Shown here piece after piece: positions 22,384-34,172 of a stretch of DNA of 64,000 nt. The notes below the pieces were generated by a model that was not told the DNA's origin, searched no databases, and saw only the letters and a list, made by a program, of their open reading frames with translations. The translations under genes and the position numbers were made by a program. This DNA comes from Posidonia oceanica (Eukaryota > Streptophyta > Magnoliopsida > Alismatales > Posidoniaceae): assembly GCA_037176725.1 (NCBI GenBank), contig JAZBRS010000026.1:104391501-104455500 (forward strand), given 5' to 3'. The first letter of the stretch is position 1. Every line of letters begins with the position of its first letter.

Positions 22384-23390
22384 ATGGCGTTTAGGGATAA
22401 TAAGATCCCTGTGGCTCATGACCCGCAAATACCAGAAGAAGAGCCTCAGCGACTCGAAGAGGAATGGGGGACAATCTCGGACGATGATTGGGACAGCGAG
22501 GCAGAGGAAGAGCAAGTAATTGAAGATCTTGACCTCCTTGACCAGTTCAAATTCGTTGCAATAGATGAGCCGCAGGACGGCACGGAGGAAGAAAGCTTTC
22601 TTACCTTAGTTCAAAGAGCCACCAAGCAATTTAAACAAGAAAATATTGTCTTCCGAGAATCCGAGCTCCCGCCGCTACCTGAACAAGAACTACCGCTTGT
22701 CATCACAGTAGGCATCAATGATGTGTATTGCAAGGGGTGCTAGTTGACACCGGAGCAAGCCGAAGCCTTAGTTCCTTATCCACGCTCCGGAACCTGGGGA
22801 TCAATGAAGATAGATTGGATAAGACCCCATTCATGTGCACCGGGTTTGATCAGAGCGAAAAGCTAGCTTTGGGGACAGTACAGATTGAAATTACGGTAGG
22901 CCCTTTAACCAGCACCACCACGGTGATCATAATGGAAGAGGAAGTCTTGGAACCCCTTATCCTTGGGAGGTCTTGGCTAGTGGAAGTCGGAGCCATACCA
23001 TCCCCTGTCCACCAATTGTTAAAATTCAAACATGAGGGAGCGGTTGTCAGCATTCCTGCTAATCGTCCAGGAGTACTCTGCAAGTTCGAGCTGCTTGAAC
23101 CCCAAATAGCCACCCTTCGTGACAAGGGAAAAGAAGACTTACAGCCCCTACCATGGAGAAAGTCACCGCTATGGGGCCTCAAATCGCAGTCACCTCTGGT
23201 CTCTCCAATATTCAGAACTGCCAGGCCACCATCAGGCCAGCTGCCAATCTTTAAAGCACCAAGCTCACAAAACACCTCGGTATTTTGGACCACAGCTGCT
23301 CAACCATCCTCAATCTTCCGAACACCAGCAGTACAGTCAGCTGGAGCCACCGATCCACCAGAGCTTGGGAGGCCTACGTAGAAGAAGCCT
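22384..23390 (+). pseudogene. Element A: extra (first) retropepsin domain with acidic spacer
   Basis: An acidic spacer leads into an aspartic-protease-like domain at about 22690-23070: LPLVITVGIND, then VDTGASRSLSSLSTL (active-site DTGA) and LILGRSWL. It is homologous to the second protease of the same element (next entry) but not identical. Retropepsins cleave the gag-pol polyprotein and act as dimers. A single-base loss near 22715 relative to C breaks the frame just before the catalytic motif. A Ser/Pro-rich linker follows to 23390. One protease per element is usual, so this copy is extra. Confidence 0.8.
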
Positions 23391-23399
23391 GTCTTTGCC

Positions 23400-25034
23400 T
23401 TGCCGCATACCATGATCAGGAAAAAAGAAGAGCTAGGCAATCAAAGCAAGGCAGAAGAGGCAGCGGCAGCTATTACCAGAGGGGGAAGGTTATCAAACCA
23501 GATCGTGTTGCCAATAGAACAAGCAGAGCCATCTAGGCAGCAGGAAAGGCCAGTGCCAATAGAGTATGACATCCCGGAGCAGCTAAAGAAAACACAAGCC
23601 AGGATCTCCATCATCAATCTCATCAACAGTTCAGTCCTACATAGAAAGGCTCTACAAGAAGTGCTAGAGAAGGCGCAAGTCGCCCTTAACATGCCCGTGG
23701 AAGATCTTCATGTAGTTGCTATGATAGCTTTTGTAAAGCTTGTAATAACATTTTCTGATAGTGAGCTGGCACCACCAGAAAGAAGGAGGGCACCACTAAA
23801 AGTAACCATTTCTGTAAATAATCATTTAGTGTCTGGTGTAGACACCGGGGCATCAATGAACATTTGCTCCTTATCCACCATAAGAACTCTGGGTGTAAAT
23901 GAGGCTTCACTAACCCCCATAGACATGACTATTGTCGGATATGACGACAGCAAGAGCAAAGTCTACGGCAAATGGACCACAAAGATCGGGGTAGGACCAG
24001 CTCAAGTCTTAACCCAATTAATCGTCATAGACATGAATGTCCCATACCAAATTATCCTGGGGAGGCAATGGCTTGATAGCTTGAAGGGAGTCTCATCCCC
24101 CCGGCACCAGTGCCTAAAATTCCCTCACAACGGGAAGATTATAAAAATAGCGGGGGACATACCGGTCAAAGAAGCCGAAGCTAATGTAATATACTTACCG
24201 CATAAGGTCAATGTGCGAGAAAAACCAACCAGAGCTGAGAAAGGCAAGAGCATAGTATCCATGGTTGAACTGAGGGAGAAATGGGCCAAACCCAAGATGA
24301 CTTACAAAGTAAAAGCATCCCAAAAGACTAAAATACCCCTCATGAACTTGGGGTGGGAAATAATGAGAAAAATTGGCTACAAAGAAGGCTAGGGCTTGGG
24401 CCCAGAAGGAAAGGGAATGAAGGAGCTGGTACAGGCTTATGATAAAGAAGGGAAAGTGGGGCTTGGCTGCAACTAGTTCCCCGACGAGCGGCCGCTACAG
24501 TGGAGTTTACAAAGCCACTTCACCAGTGTAGGGATCTTGAATCCGAACACCTCCCCACTGGAAAACATTACGCTGGCAGAACCAACAAAATTTACTCTCC
24601 CAAGTGAGGAGGACACGGCCGACGAAGACATTTCCGGCCTATTTCAGACACTCGACTTGCAAGCAGAGCCTCCAGAAGGCCAGACTGCAGAAGAGATTCC
24701 CTTGCCAGCACCCGCCAAGGAATCGTTGCCACTACCACTGACAAGCATGCCGACTCCCGCACCTCCGGACAGCCACCTCCTCTTCCCTCTCCTTCCGGCA
24801 CCACCGCTTCTGAGCCTCTTCCTCCTGCAACTCCGAACCCTTGTTCTTCTCTGGAGTAGTTCACCGAGAAAAAGCTTGCGCCGATCGCAAAGGCTAGTGG
24901 TCAAGGTCCGCCGCCTCAACGCAAGCATCTCCGAAGGTCCGCAATCCCTCGAGCCTGAAAGTGATCTAGACCCGGGAACAGATCATGAGTCTTTCGAAGA
25001 TGGTGGGAACGTCAACAATGACGAGTCCGCCTAG
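23400..25034 (+). pseudogene. Element A: canonical retropepsin, G-patch and linker
   Basis: The pre-protease helix (QARISIINLI...HRKALQEVL) is the segment normally found before Tat proteases. The protease follows at about 23780-24190 with VDTGASMNICSL and IILGRQWLDSL. At 24342-24470 comes a G-patch-like stretch (GWEIMRKIGYKEG...GLGPEGKGM...GLG), as placed after the protease in betaretroviruses. TAG at 24390-24392 interrupts it where C has CAG. A Pro-rich linker ends at a TAG at 25032-25034 that is shared with C. After it, the pol reading frame is different. Confidence 0.8.
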
Positions 25035-25946
25035 AAAGGCTTCAACCTCTACTGATGGAGGTAACCCTAGGGGCATCCCTCTAGACTCTGTAAATAAAAA
25101 CTTTTTAATTCTGCATTGTTTTCTTTTCCTAGGAATAGTTCCAATTTGCTTTCTGTTTTCAATAAGGGAGAAAAGGATCACCATGTTGGTTGTAGCAGCT
25201 CGGGGTCAATCTTGACCACTGCTTCAAAAACTGTTCGCGTGTGTCAATACACGGAGGCAATGCCTCAGGAGCTAGCTACTGCTAACATGGTCCTCCTTGT
25301 AGAGGAGTTTGATCAATCTGGGAAGTGTGCAGGTGTCGAGGCGTATGAGCTAATCAATTGTGACAGTGACGAAGAGGATCAAGAGCCGACTCACATCTGC
25401 TTAAGCACCTCATGGACAAATATGATAAGCAAACAAAAGCAGCTGAGGAGGAAACTAAAGAAGTCAACCTGGGAACCACAGAAGAGCCAAAGTCGATACT
25501 CATAAGTGCCAGCTTGAGCCCAGAGGAAGAAGCAGAAATGGTTCAAATCCTGAAGGAGTTCGTGGACGTGCTGGCCTTCAAATACGAGGATATGCCCGGT
25601 CTATAGTCAGCCCTAGTGGAACACCTGCTTCCACTGAACCCCAGTGCCAAACCTGTCAAGCAGAAACTGAGGCGCTTGAGGCCAGAGCTGACACTTAAAG
25701 TCAAGGAAGAGATCGACAAGCTCCACAAGGCAAAATTCATCAGGGTGGTCGTTTACCCTAGCTGGGTCTCCAACATAGTGCCAGTTTCCAAGAAGGATGG
25801 AAGAGTTAGAGTTTGCATTGACTACCGCAACCTCAACGCCGCCTATCCCAAAGACAACTTCCCTTTGCCTCACATCGACTTGCTAGTTGACAATACAGCA
25901 GGATTCGAGATGCTGTCATTTATGGATGGTTTCTCTGGCTACAATC
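25035..25946 (+). pseudogene. Element A: reverse transcriptase, truncated
   Basis: The start of the pol part contains CQYTEAMPQELATAN, acidic segments, then the RT fingers: KQKLRRLRPE, YPSWVSNIVPVSKKDG, VCIDYRNLNAA, DNFPLPHIDLLVDN and SFMDGFSGYN. It breaks off after GYN at 25946, before the YVDD active site. The reverse LTR starting TGTGATCG at 25947 inserted here. The rest of A is expected to the right of the nested elements, outside the window. TAG at 25604-25606 is a further nonsense change. Confidence 0.85.
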
Positions 25947-26780
25947 TGTGATCGTTCGCTGCTCGGGCCCCACGACGGTCCTTGCAACGCTGCCATAGCT
26001 CGCAATGCGATCGTATCGTGAGAGAGGAAGGGAAGTCGCGGTCAGCAGTGAATCCAAGGAGAAACTTGACTCGAAAGCATCGGAAAAACGCAAATAAAAT
26101 AAAGATAAGACAAAAGGGAGTCGCCACCTAGTCTATTATTGGGAAGATGAGGAAAACCAAGGAAAAGCATAGAAAACAAGCAAATGAATGCAATGCTATG
26201 CAAAATAGATGACTTGTGCCAAGGACGAGGGCAAAATGATCACTACAGGCCAGAGAAAGGGGAAGAACTCCTGTTACGTGTGGGGAAGGTGTTAGGCACC
26301 CCCGACACGCCCGAGAAGTCGGTCTTTCTTGGCTAACTCGCTCACATATGCCAGATGTCGGCAATTGCTTGCCTTTGCTATACGCCCGTAGGCGATAGAT
26401 GCCATGCTATGAATGCTTTAACTGCTTAAAGTGCCTAAATGCCATGTATGGGAATTAAACGTGCTATCTAAACGCTCAGCAGTGCTGCCAGTGTTCCGAA
26501 CCGGGTGAACCCTGGTTCGTAAGAACTCCAGGCAGTAAGCATCACTGCCCTAATGCAAAATGCAGGCGATAAAACAAAATGCCGGTAAAACCACGCAATG
26601 CAAGTCGACATGCAAAGGGGAAAGCGGACAAGGGCGAGAAAGCTGAATAAAACCACATGATGCAAGCGACATGCAAAGGGGAAAGAAAACCGGCGTGGGA
26701 AACCACGGGAAAACGTGCAATGCAAGGCGCAAAACCAAAACAAGGGTCTGGCAGCATGCACAGGTGTTACAGCATGTATC
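25947..26780 (-). mobile_element. Element E: right part of a reversed Tat-type LTR
   Basis: Read on the minus strand this is the 3' part of an LTR ending ACGATCACA at 25947. It shares long stretches with 1-1357 (gtgatgcttactg, cctacgggcgta, catatgtgag, gggggtgcctaac) and, less closely, with the end of the LTR at 26781-29951. Its upstream part is cut off at 26780 by the LTR start of element B. It sits inside the RT of element A, so E inserted into A, and B then inserted into E. No coding sequence is supported. Confidence 0.75.
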
Positions 26781-29525
26781 TGTAGACACCCCATTTTGAC
26801 AAGCTTTTGTTGGAGAATTCCCAGAGATGGCTCGGAAGAAGGAACGGCAAATCCGCTCGAAACCCTTTCTACCTTCTAATCCCTTTCCAAACCAAACCTT
26901 AAATCCCCTCCTATAACCTAAACCCATTTCAAAACCTAACCTGAAACCTAGCCCAAACCTAACCCTAATCCATCTCAAACCAATCTCATTCAAACACACC
27001 AAGCCCCAAGCCCATTTTCGGCCCAGCAACTGAGTGGTACTGTTAGGCGCCACATGAACAGGCGACTCGATTCGGCGCCATGTCATGCGACGACTGCTCT
27101 GGAACTCAGACTGCGTCTGAATTTTCCCGCCCAGCTATTGAGTGGCACTGACAGGCGACGCAGTAGGGGCGACTCAGTTAGGTGCCATGCCATGCGGCGA
27201 CTCACCTGCAACTCAGAAGCTATGCGCAAGCTTCCCTTCCGGCCACCACCATTGCCGACCGTTGCCACAGCGGCCGCTTGTCACGTCACACTTACTAGCC
27301 GTTCCCCGACACGCACTAGATGACAAGTTGCAGTTACTTCCTTGGCGACCGTTCCCACTCACACGCCCCAACTGGCATGGCCGTCGCCGTCACCTCAACC
27401 CATCACCGGTCGCCGGCCGTGACACACATCTTCCTGCCTCCTCAGCTTTGCAACCCATTCACATGCCCTCACTGACACCCCTTCCGCATGCCTCTAATCT
27501 CTCGGCCTCGGGCGTGGAGAAGCCACCCGAACAAAACCAAGTTTTGCCATTGAACCCAACACTTCTTCCCACTTTGAGAAAATCCTCAACGCCACTCTCA
27601 AGCTTCCAGAGTGAAAATTGAACCTTCTCCCGAGTCTTCCTAAGCTTCCCCAGTGCGAGGCCGATGATCCCCGAGCGCTCCCAAGCCCCGGACAAGCTGC
27701 TACCACACCTTCTTCTCCAACTCCGGCGACACTCCAGCGACAAACCGTCAACTCTGGCAAGCGTTTTCAGGTTGGGGCACCTCCAACCTTGGTGGTTTGA
27801 GGGCCGGGAAACGTTCCCAGACCTCCCACCTTTCTCCCCCTTCTTCCACTTTCTTCCCTCGCGACCTCGGCTGGCCTAGTGGCCATGGCCATTTTGCCAC
27901 TCCGGTGAGCTACTGATGGATGGGGAATGGAGGCATGAGCCTCCTTCCTTGGCTCCGGGATGCACCATCCCCTCTGCCTCGATGCCGTGGACCTTTCCCG
28001 CCTCTTCCCCGCATGCTTGGCTGCGTGTGTGGCCGGTTTCCGGTAGAGGACGGCAGACCATGGCGACGTAGTTGGGTGGACCGCCTCAGTCCACCTTTTT
28101 CCGTGCCGAAGGTACGGTTGGGTTCTTGGAAGCGAGGCCATGCTTCCTGGACCCTCCTCCAAATTTTAGGCTTCGCCGTCGCGGCAAATTCCGGCTTGGA
28201 AGTTCAGCCATTGGACTGCCAGGCCAGTCGCCGTCGTGACTCACGACTGGGTCAGGCGCTGCCTGACCGGCGACTGAGCTGCGACTCAGCTAGTCTGCCG
28301 GCCCGACTTTGAGGTGTCGCTCCGGCCACCTCGAGGCCCCCTCCTACTTTCTAATTGTATGCTTTTATTCCCTGTTGTATGCTCTGCATGTCTACTTGTT
28401 CAGTTTCCCATTTCGTTCGCCAGTGAGGCCAGGATACGACCATGAAGTTGGCAGGTCAGACTACCTAAGTTGCACTTTAGCCGCCTGCCTGGCAGGTGAC
28501 TAACCTGCAACTCAGGTCAGTCTCCGACGAACTTCTGACCTTGTTATCTTGCTCCTCACATAGCCATTTTGCAATATTATCGTTTCTACTTGATCCTGGA
28601 TGAATGCTCTTCATATCTGTATTTTCGGTTTTTCATTTAGCTAGCTCGTGGGTCCAAGATCGGGCCGGGAAGTTGGCAGTTTCGACAGCCTGCAACTCAG
28701 GTCTGACCTCCGGCACAACTTCTGGCCTACATATCTTGTGGTCCACTCACCCGTTTTCAAATCTGATGAATGTTTTTTCTTCCGCGTTGAGCCTTGCTTA
28801 GCTCCGTGGTGTTGGTTTCTATTTTCGCCAAGTTTTTCTACCTCATTTTCGACGATGAAAGCCGCTGTGTGGGAGAACTGTGAGCATCCTTGTTGTTGGA
28901 TGAAGTGGTGCCTGTCCTAGGTGCCTTCCTGTCAGGCAACTAGGCTTGCAGCCCCCACTGCGAGCGAGCCACTGCCTTGCCGTCCCTTTCTTGGCGATGA
29001 CCGCCACTGCCTGAGTAGAAGGAGGAACGCTTTATGTCACCGGTCCAACAGGCGACTGGCATGGCCGCCCCTACAAGTGGTGCCTCCTTCCACCATCCAG
29101 GTAGTGACTTAGCCTTGGTTTTGCCGCCTCGTTGCTTTGATTCCCGATCTGTTTCCTTCTATGGATTTGCTTTCCAACATGTCTTTTGTGCCTCCTTGTT
29201 TTTATTTTGCATTTTACATCGCTTTTTGCACCCATTTGGTGGCAGTTGCCATTTCTGGCTGGGGAGCTAGCCTATCGTCGGCCTCACCGGCGACTAGCAG
29301 GGGCACCTACCGAACCGACGCTTGAGCCCTGAACCAGACAGTGCATAGAACTGCCCATTTTGTCGTTCCCCACTTGTTTTCTCCCATGCTTTTGTTTTTA
29401 GTTCGCATTCTTGCTATTTTCCACTTCTTTGCAATAATTTGCTTTCGTTTATTTACATTTAAACGAGGTTTTCGCTAAGCTTTGCATTGGTTTATAAATT
29501 GCATCTTGCATATCGCCTTAGGGCG

Positions 29526-29533
29526 TATATAAA
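29526..29533 (+). promoter_or_regulatory. TATA box of LTR B
   Basis: TATATAAA in ggcgtatataaatcgg, about 420 bases before the LTR end, which defines the U3/R boundary roughly 30 bases downstream. Confidence 0.65.
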
Positions 29534-29767
29534 TCGGTGTTTCGCGCCAACATTCTGCCACACTGTAGCGGATCAGTTTAGAAAGACCAATTCCTCAGGC
29601 GTGTCGGGGGTGCCTAACACCTTCCCTGCGTGTAATAGGAGTCCTTACCTTCTTCTCTGGACCGCATTGACTTTGTGTCATCCATTTACATTGAACTTTG
29701 CATGCTTTTGAAACACATATGTTTTCCTTGCATGTTCTTTACCTGGTTTTCCTAGTTTTCCCGACTT

Positions 29768-29773
29768 AATAAA
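29768..29773 (+). terminator. Polyadenylation signal of LTR B
   Basis: AATAAA about 240 bases after the TATA box, in the 'ttaataaattaggtggcgac' block conserved in related LTRs (AATAGA in the copy at 1-1357). Confidence 0.45.
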
Positions 29774-29952
29774 TTAGGTGGCGACTCCCTTTTCTTTTAT
29801 TTTGCTTTCCTTTCATATTCGCCCCTGCTTTCCAGTGTTTTCAAGTCGAGGTCCTTCCTCGGAACAACCCGCTAATACTGAACCTGATTCCGATCGGTGC
29901 ACGCGAGCTTTGGCATCGTGCATGGACGATCCGAATTCCGAGATTACTACAG

Positions 29953-29970
29953 TGGCAACTCTGCTAGGGA
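29953..29970 (+). other. Primer binding site of element B
   Basis: TGGCAACTCTGCTAGGGA directly after the LTR. Close to TGGCGACTCTGCTGGGGA-type sites known in Tat/Ogre elements (tRNA-Arg has been proposed for Ogre). The two differences are both A for G, typical of decay. Confidence 0.75.
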
Positions 29971-31159
29971 CCAGACTCCGACTTTCGTTCCACTCTTCCG
30001 CTTTTGTGTGGTTTTTTTTTTTGTCTGCTTAGCTTAGCACTGGTTACCTTGTTTGTTTACTTATTACATTGCGCCTTATCTGTTATCTTGGCATTTACTT
30101 ACTTTATTTGCTTATCTGTTGCTTTAATTCATGCGATTTCCTTTTTACAGCATTCAATTACCATACTTGCATGACTACTGCTTTAATCCATGCTTTTTGT
30201 TTGATGCCTGATTTATTTCACACAAATATGCCATGCCACCACACTAATGCACATGCCATGCCTTATATGCCTTTTGATATGCTAGTTGTTTCTTTTTCCA
30301 CTATCATGTCCACATACACCTGCACATGCCATGCCCATGCTTTTTGCAATGATGTTTGTTGTTCGCTTGCCATGCTTGGGTGATTTTTTTCCCCTTCTTG
30401 CATTAGGCCTAAGGACAATTAGAGACTGATTGTTTCCCCCACAGCTAACTAAAAATGGCAAGTAAAAATAAATTCTAGGTACAACTAGAGCCATCAACAC
30501 ACTTGCACCCCCTTGAGTTAATAAAAGATGTAAGATAAAAGACTTTAATTATTTGCATGAAGCATCATATAGGACATGCATCTTCTCATCTGAGTCCACC
30601 TATCAGTCTGCGAAGGATGGTCCCGGCCTCTTGCCCCAATGCTTTGGCATGGCGTGAGTCGGTCGGTCTATCCCCCTTGTCCAGGGGTCGTGTCGGTGCT
30701 AGTGGAGGGTACCACCCACGCTTCGGCAGGGTCAAGGGCACCAACGCACCACCCTGTTACTACCTGAGCTTTAGGCCAGGACTTAGACAAGGGACCTACT
30801 TTTCTGACCTGAGTCGGTGACCTGTACACCTGTGAGTATCCGAAGTAGACTACCTGCTAGGATACACTAGATTGGTGAGAGAGAGCATGCTTGAAAGCAT
30901 ACATATCATTCATGTCACAATTTAATGCATTTACATTTCATTTTCTGTTTCTAATCCTAGTTTTTGTTGTGTCCCGTAGAGGTCAGTAAGCGAGTTCCCT
31001 AGCTGGAGCTCGAGTCCCTCCTCTTACTGACACCCCTACTGAGGCACTTGTGCTCGTCCATCTCCTTCCGAGCTATCCGCTTTTGCGATCATAGCTCTTC
31101 CTAGGACTCACCCTCTTTCCTCTCGTTGCAACCCTATTCTCACCCGCTCTCAGTCAGCG
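29971..31159 (+). other. 5' leader of element B
   Basis: About 1.2 kb without a supported protein. Rich in 'catgcc' words near 30220-30380. A GC-rich stretch at 30620-30800 contains 'gtcggtgctagtggagggta'. No inverted-repeat clusters of the A/C/D type are seen. Confidence 0.5.
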
Positions 31160-34100
31160 ATGGCCCAGCGCACTCTTGAACCCCTGCTTACTCCTGTTGT
31201 TCTGGAGGGGATTTCAGCTTCGGCCCCTCCGACTCTCGTTTCCACTCCCCTTGTGCCTTCGGTGACACCAGGGTTTCCCCTCTATCGCCTAGGGCACCCC
31301 AGCATCCTACAGGGCATTGACAGACTCATGCTACTCTGGACCCGGTCACCGATCCCATCTTGGTGACCTATGCTCGCGCTCCGGAGGCGCCTCTGACCTC
31401 ACTGTCCCAGGGATCCGTCCCTCTCAACTCCTCTTCCACTGCGGCGACCCTTGCTATAGGATTTCAATCTTCTGGACAGTCTGACCCCCTTGGCTCTAGT
31501 CCCTTGCCGACACTGCACCTCAACATTCCATTGATGGGACGCCTGATGAGCAGTATCAGCATCTGATGGAGACTGCCTAGCGGCTGCAGGGCATGGCTCT
31601 ATCGGTCCGCCCTCCCTTCATTCCTACTAGTCCCGAGGTTCCTATGCGGCCTGTTTCCGCATATCATGCATTCTCATCCACACTTCCGCCTAGACCATCA
31701 TCTCAACTGCTCACAGTTTTTGCGGTGGGGGCACGTATCCTGCCTCTTGCATCTGCACAACACTATGCACAGCATGCACCTCCGCCACCTGGTGGCCAGT
31801 CCTTCGGGCTGGTTGGAGCGCAGTACCCCATAGGCCCGCCGCCCAGCACCGCGTCGTTACAGCCGCTGCTGCTCCAGCACTCTGCACCCACTGCACAGCA
31901 TGTCATCTACTCGCCTCCCTTGCATCAGGTTCAGACTTCAGCATGCATCCCCTCTTACACTACACCTACGCACAGGTACGTCGGCCATCACCTCGCATCA
32001 CCAGGTGACGTGATGGTGGATCCGGAGGAGCACCTTGGTGTGACCCACTTGGCGTACGTGGTCCCTACCCCTGCTGCCCCATCACCCTCGGTCGGCAATC
32101 CTGACCCCATCAATAATAGGGTGGATGTTCTAGAGAAAGCACTACGTCTAGTGCAAGGTACTGACCACCAGTCCTACCAGTTCTGGGACCTCTGCTATTT
32201 CCCAGAGGCGGTACACCCATCGAAGTTCAAGATCCCGAACTTTGAGAAATATGATGGTAGGGGCTGCCCCACAGCCCATCTGAAGGCGTATTGCGGTGAT
32301 CTCGCCCAGCTTTAGGCGGACGAGAGGTTGCTGATCCGCCTGTTCCGAAAGAGTCTATCTGGTCCGGCCCTCAAGTGGTTCACATTGCTTGACATGACTG
32401 TGATCAAGACTTGGAACGACCTAAGCTAGGCGTTCCTGGAACAATACTCCTTCAACCTGGACCTGGTCCCAAAGCGCGTGGACCTGGTTGCGACTAAGCA
32501 GAATCCTGGCGAGCCGTTCGGGGAGTACGTCAGCCACTAGCGTGTCCTTGCTTCACAGGTTCGAGATAGGCCTTCTGATGAGGAGTCTATTGAGATCCTA
32601 ATCAAAGGGGCGCAGCCATCCACCGGGGCACTGCTTAGCATTCAACCCGTTATGAACTTCACTACACTGATCCGAGCCGGTGCTCACGTAGAGAGTTCGT
32701 TGTGGAGTGGCAACTTCCTCGCACTCTCTGCGTTTGCCAAGTAGGCCTCCGCCAGCATCAACAACAGCAGCAGCAACTCCATCAGCAACAACAGCGATGG
32801 CAGCAACGGCCGCCCCCGGAAGAAGGATTCGCTGAAACCCGCTGTTGTATACGTCGACTCTCCTGCTGCGCTTGTTCATCTGGCGTCTCGGCCTGCCCCT
32901 GCTCAGATCATTTATGCACCAACACCTAGGGCACACCCACACCTCAAATCACAACAACCGCTCGACCAGTCTATCTTGCCGCACCAGTTCGGCAAGGACA
33001 ATACCACAGGCAGAGACGGCCACCCACTGAGAAGCGGAAGTTCGCCCCACTTGCGGAACCGCTGAATGCCATTCTCCCAAAGGTTGCGTCGCTCTTGCGA
33101 TTTCCAGAGGTTCGTCCGCCACCAAACCCACTATTGGTATAAGGCGAACCTCTTCTGTAATTTCCAGCGAAGCATTGGGCATTCGATGGATAATTGTTTC
33201 ACCTTACGGAATGCAATCGAGGACTTCATCGAATCGGAAGCGATTGTGATCGACACGCACGAGACGTCCACTTCCACACCTCCTCTTGCATCAGCATCAG
33301 CATCTTCCCCAGCCAATATTGTTCACCAGCCCCTACTAGAGCACTCCTATCCGGGAGGCACAGGTACCTTGGGAATCCACTCTCTTTTACCTTCCGGGTC
33401 CCCCACGTCTGTGGTAGACCCCTCTGAGCTCATCCATGATGTTTCTGAGCCCTTTCCAGTCTCTCTTTACCTTACGGCTGTTGCCGGCTCCGAGTCGGGC
33501 GTTCACATGATCCGACTGTGTGCCAGGCCGGAGCGCTCTTCTACACCGCCCACCATGCTTCCTCGGGCCCAAGCCCTAGTACATCTCCTAGGTAGGCCTC
33601 AACTAGGATCCCCAATACACCTATTAGGAAGACCTCAGCCTCCACTTGCTTTGCCTTCCCAGCAACACCCTTAGCCATCTCCCCATCAACCAATAGGAAC
33701 CCTTGCAGTCCCTCTTGTGCTCGCTGCACGTGCTCCTGTGGTTGTTAACCTATCTCGGGACACCTATCATGTACCCTACAGCTACGCCATAGAAATGTGC
33801 ACGGAAGTGACGCGATCGGGGAGGGTCTACAAGCCCCCAGCACCAGTGGTTAGGCCTAGTCGCCCAGAGCCTACAGTACCTTCACCCTCAGGTCAACCTA
33901 TAGCACCTCCACCATCTGGCCAACCCCCTATGCCTGCCACATCAGAGCCTGCTACCAAAACCCCTGCTCCTACCACCAAGAAGGGCCAACCCAAGGTCGA
34001 TATTACTTCCCAATTGAAGAAGGTTAGAGCCGATATATCCATTTGGGACCTTATACACACTTCAGCCGAACATTGCGAGGCTTTCCTTCGCGTGTTCCAA

Positions 34101-34172
34101 GTCGCCCATGTGTCCCAAGCCATAGAACCTACATCCATGGAAAGCATGGTCGGGATGATTACAGAGCCCTAG
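31160..34172 (+). pseudogene. gag of element B (Tat-type)
   Basis: The likely start is the ATG at 31160 (MAQRTLEP). A Pro/Ser/Thr-rich N-terminal part leads to the capsid-like core at about 32100-32700: KFKIPNFEKYDGRGCPTAHL, then FRKSLSGPALKWF and FLEQYSFNLDL, the standard Tat gag signature. A Gln-rich stretch (32750-32830) and the knuckle-like CNFQRSIGHSMDNCF (near 33160-33210) follow. The last part contains ADISIWDLIHTSAEHCEAFL, the pre-protease segment also seen in A and C. In-frame TAGs at 32313, near 32427 and near 32538 stand where Gln is expected. The protein is about as long as other Tat gags once the linkers are counted. Confidence 0.8.

Larger units (their letters stand above)
26781..29951 (+). 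mobile_element. 5' LTR of element B (3.17 kb)
   Basis: Starts TGTAGACACCCC and ends ATTACTACA, so the termini are the inverted TGTAG/CTACA. A primer binding site follows one base later. U3 is long (about 2.7 kb) and holds several groups of GGCGAC/GTCGCC motifs (27037-27205, 28195-28305, 28485-28530, 29045-29060, 29275-29300). Degenerate CCTAAACC-like sequence lies at 26880-26990. The end portion is related to 1-1357 and to E. No second LTR of B is in the window. Open frames in it (for example around 27142-27621) have no family support. Confidence 0.85.

Noticed and set aside
26880..26990. Telomere-like CCTAAACC/CCTAACCC words
   Set aside because: Irregular spacing and composition inside the LTR of element B. 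Not a telomeric array.
30069..30820. Short ORFs in the leader of element B
   Set aside because: Low-complexity or unremarkable peptides without support. The upstream ORF known from some Ogre elements was not recognisable.
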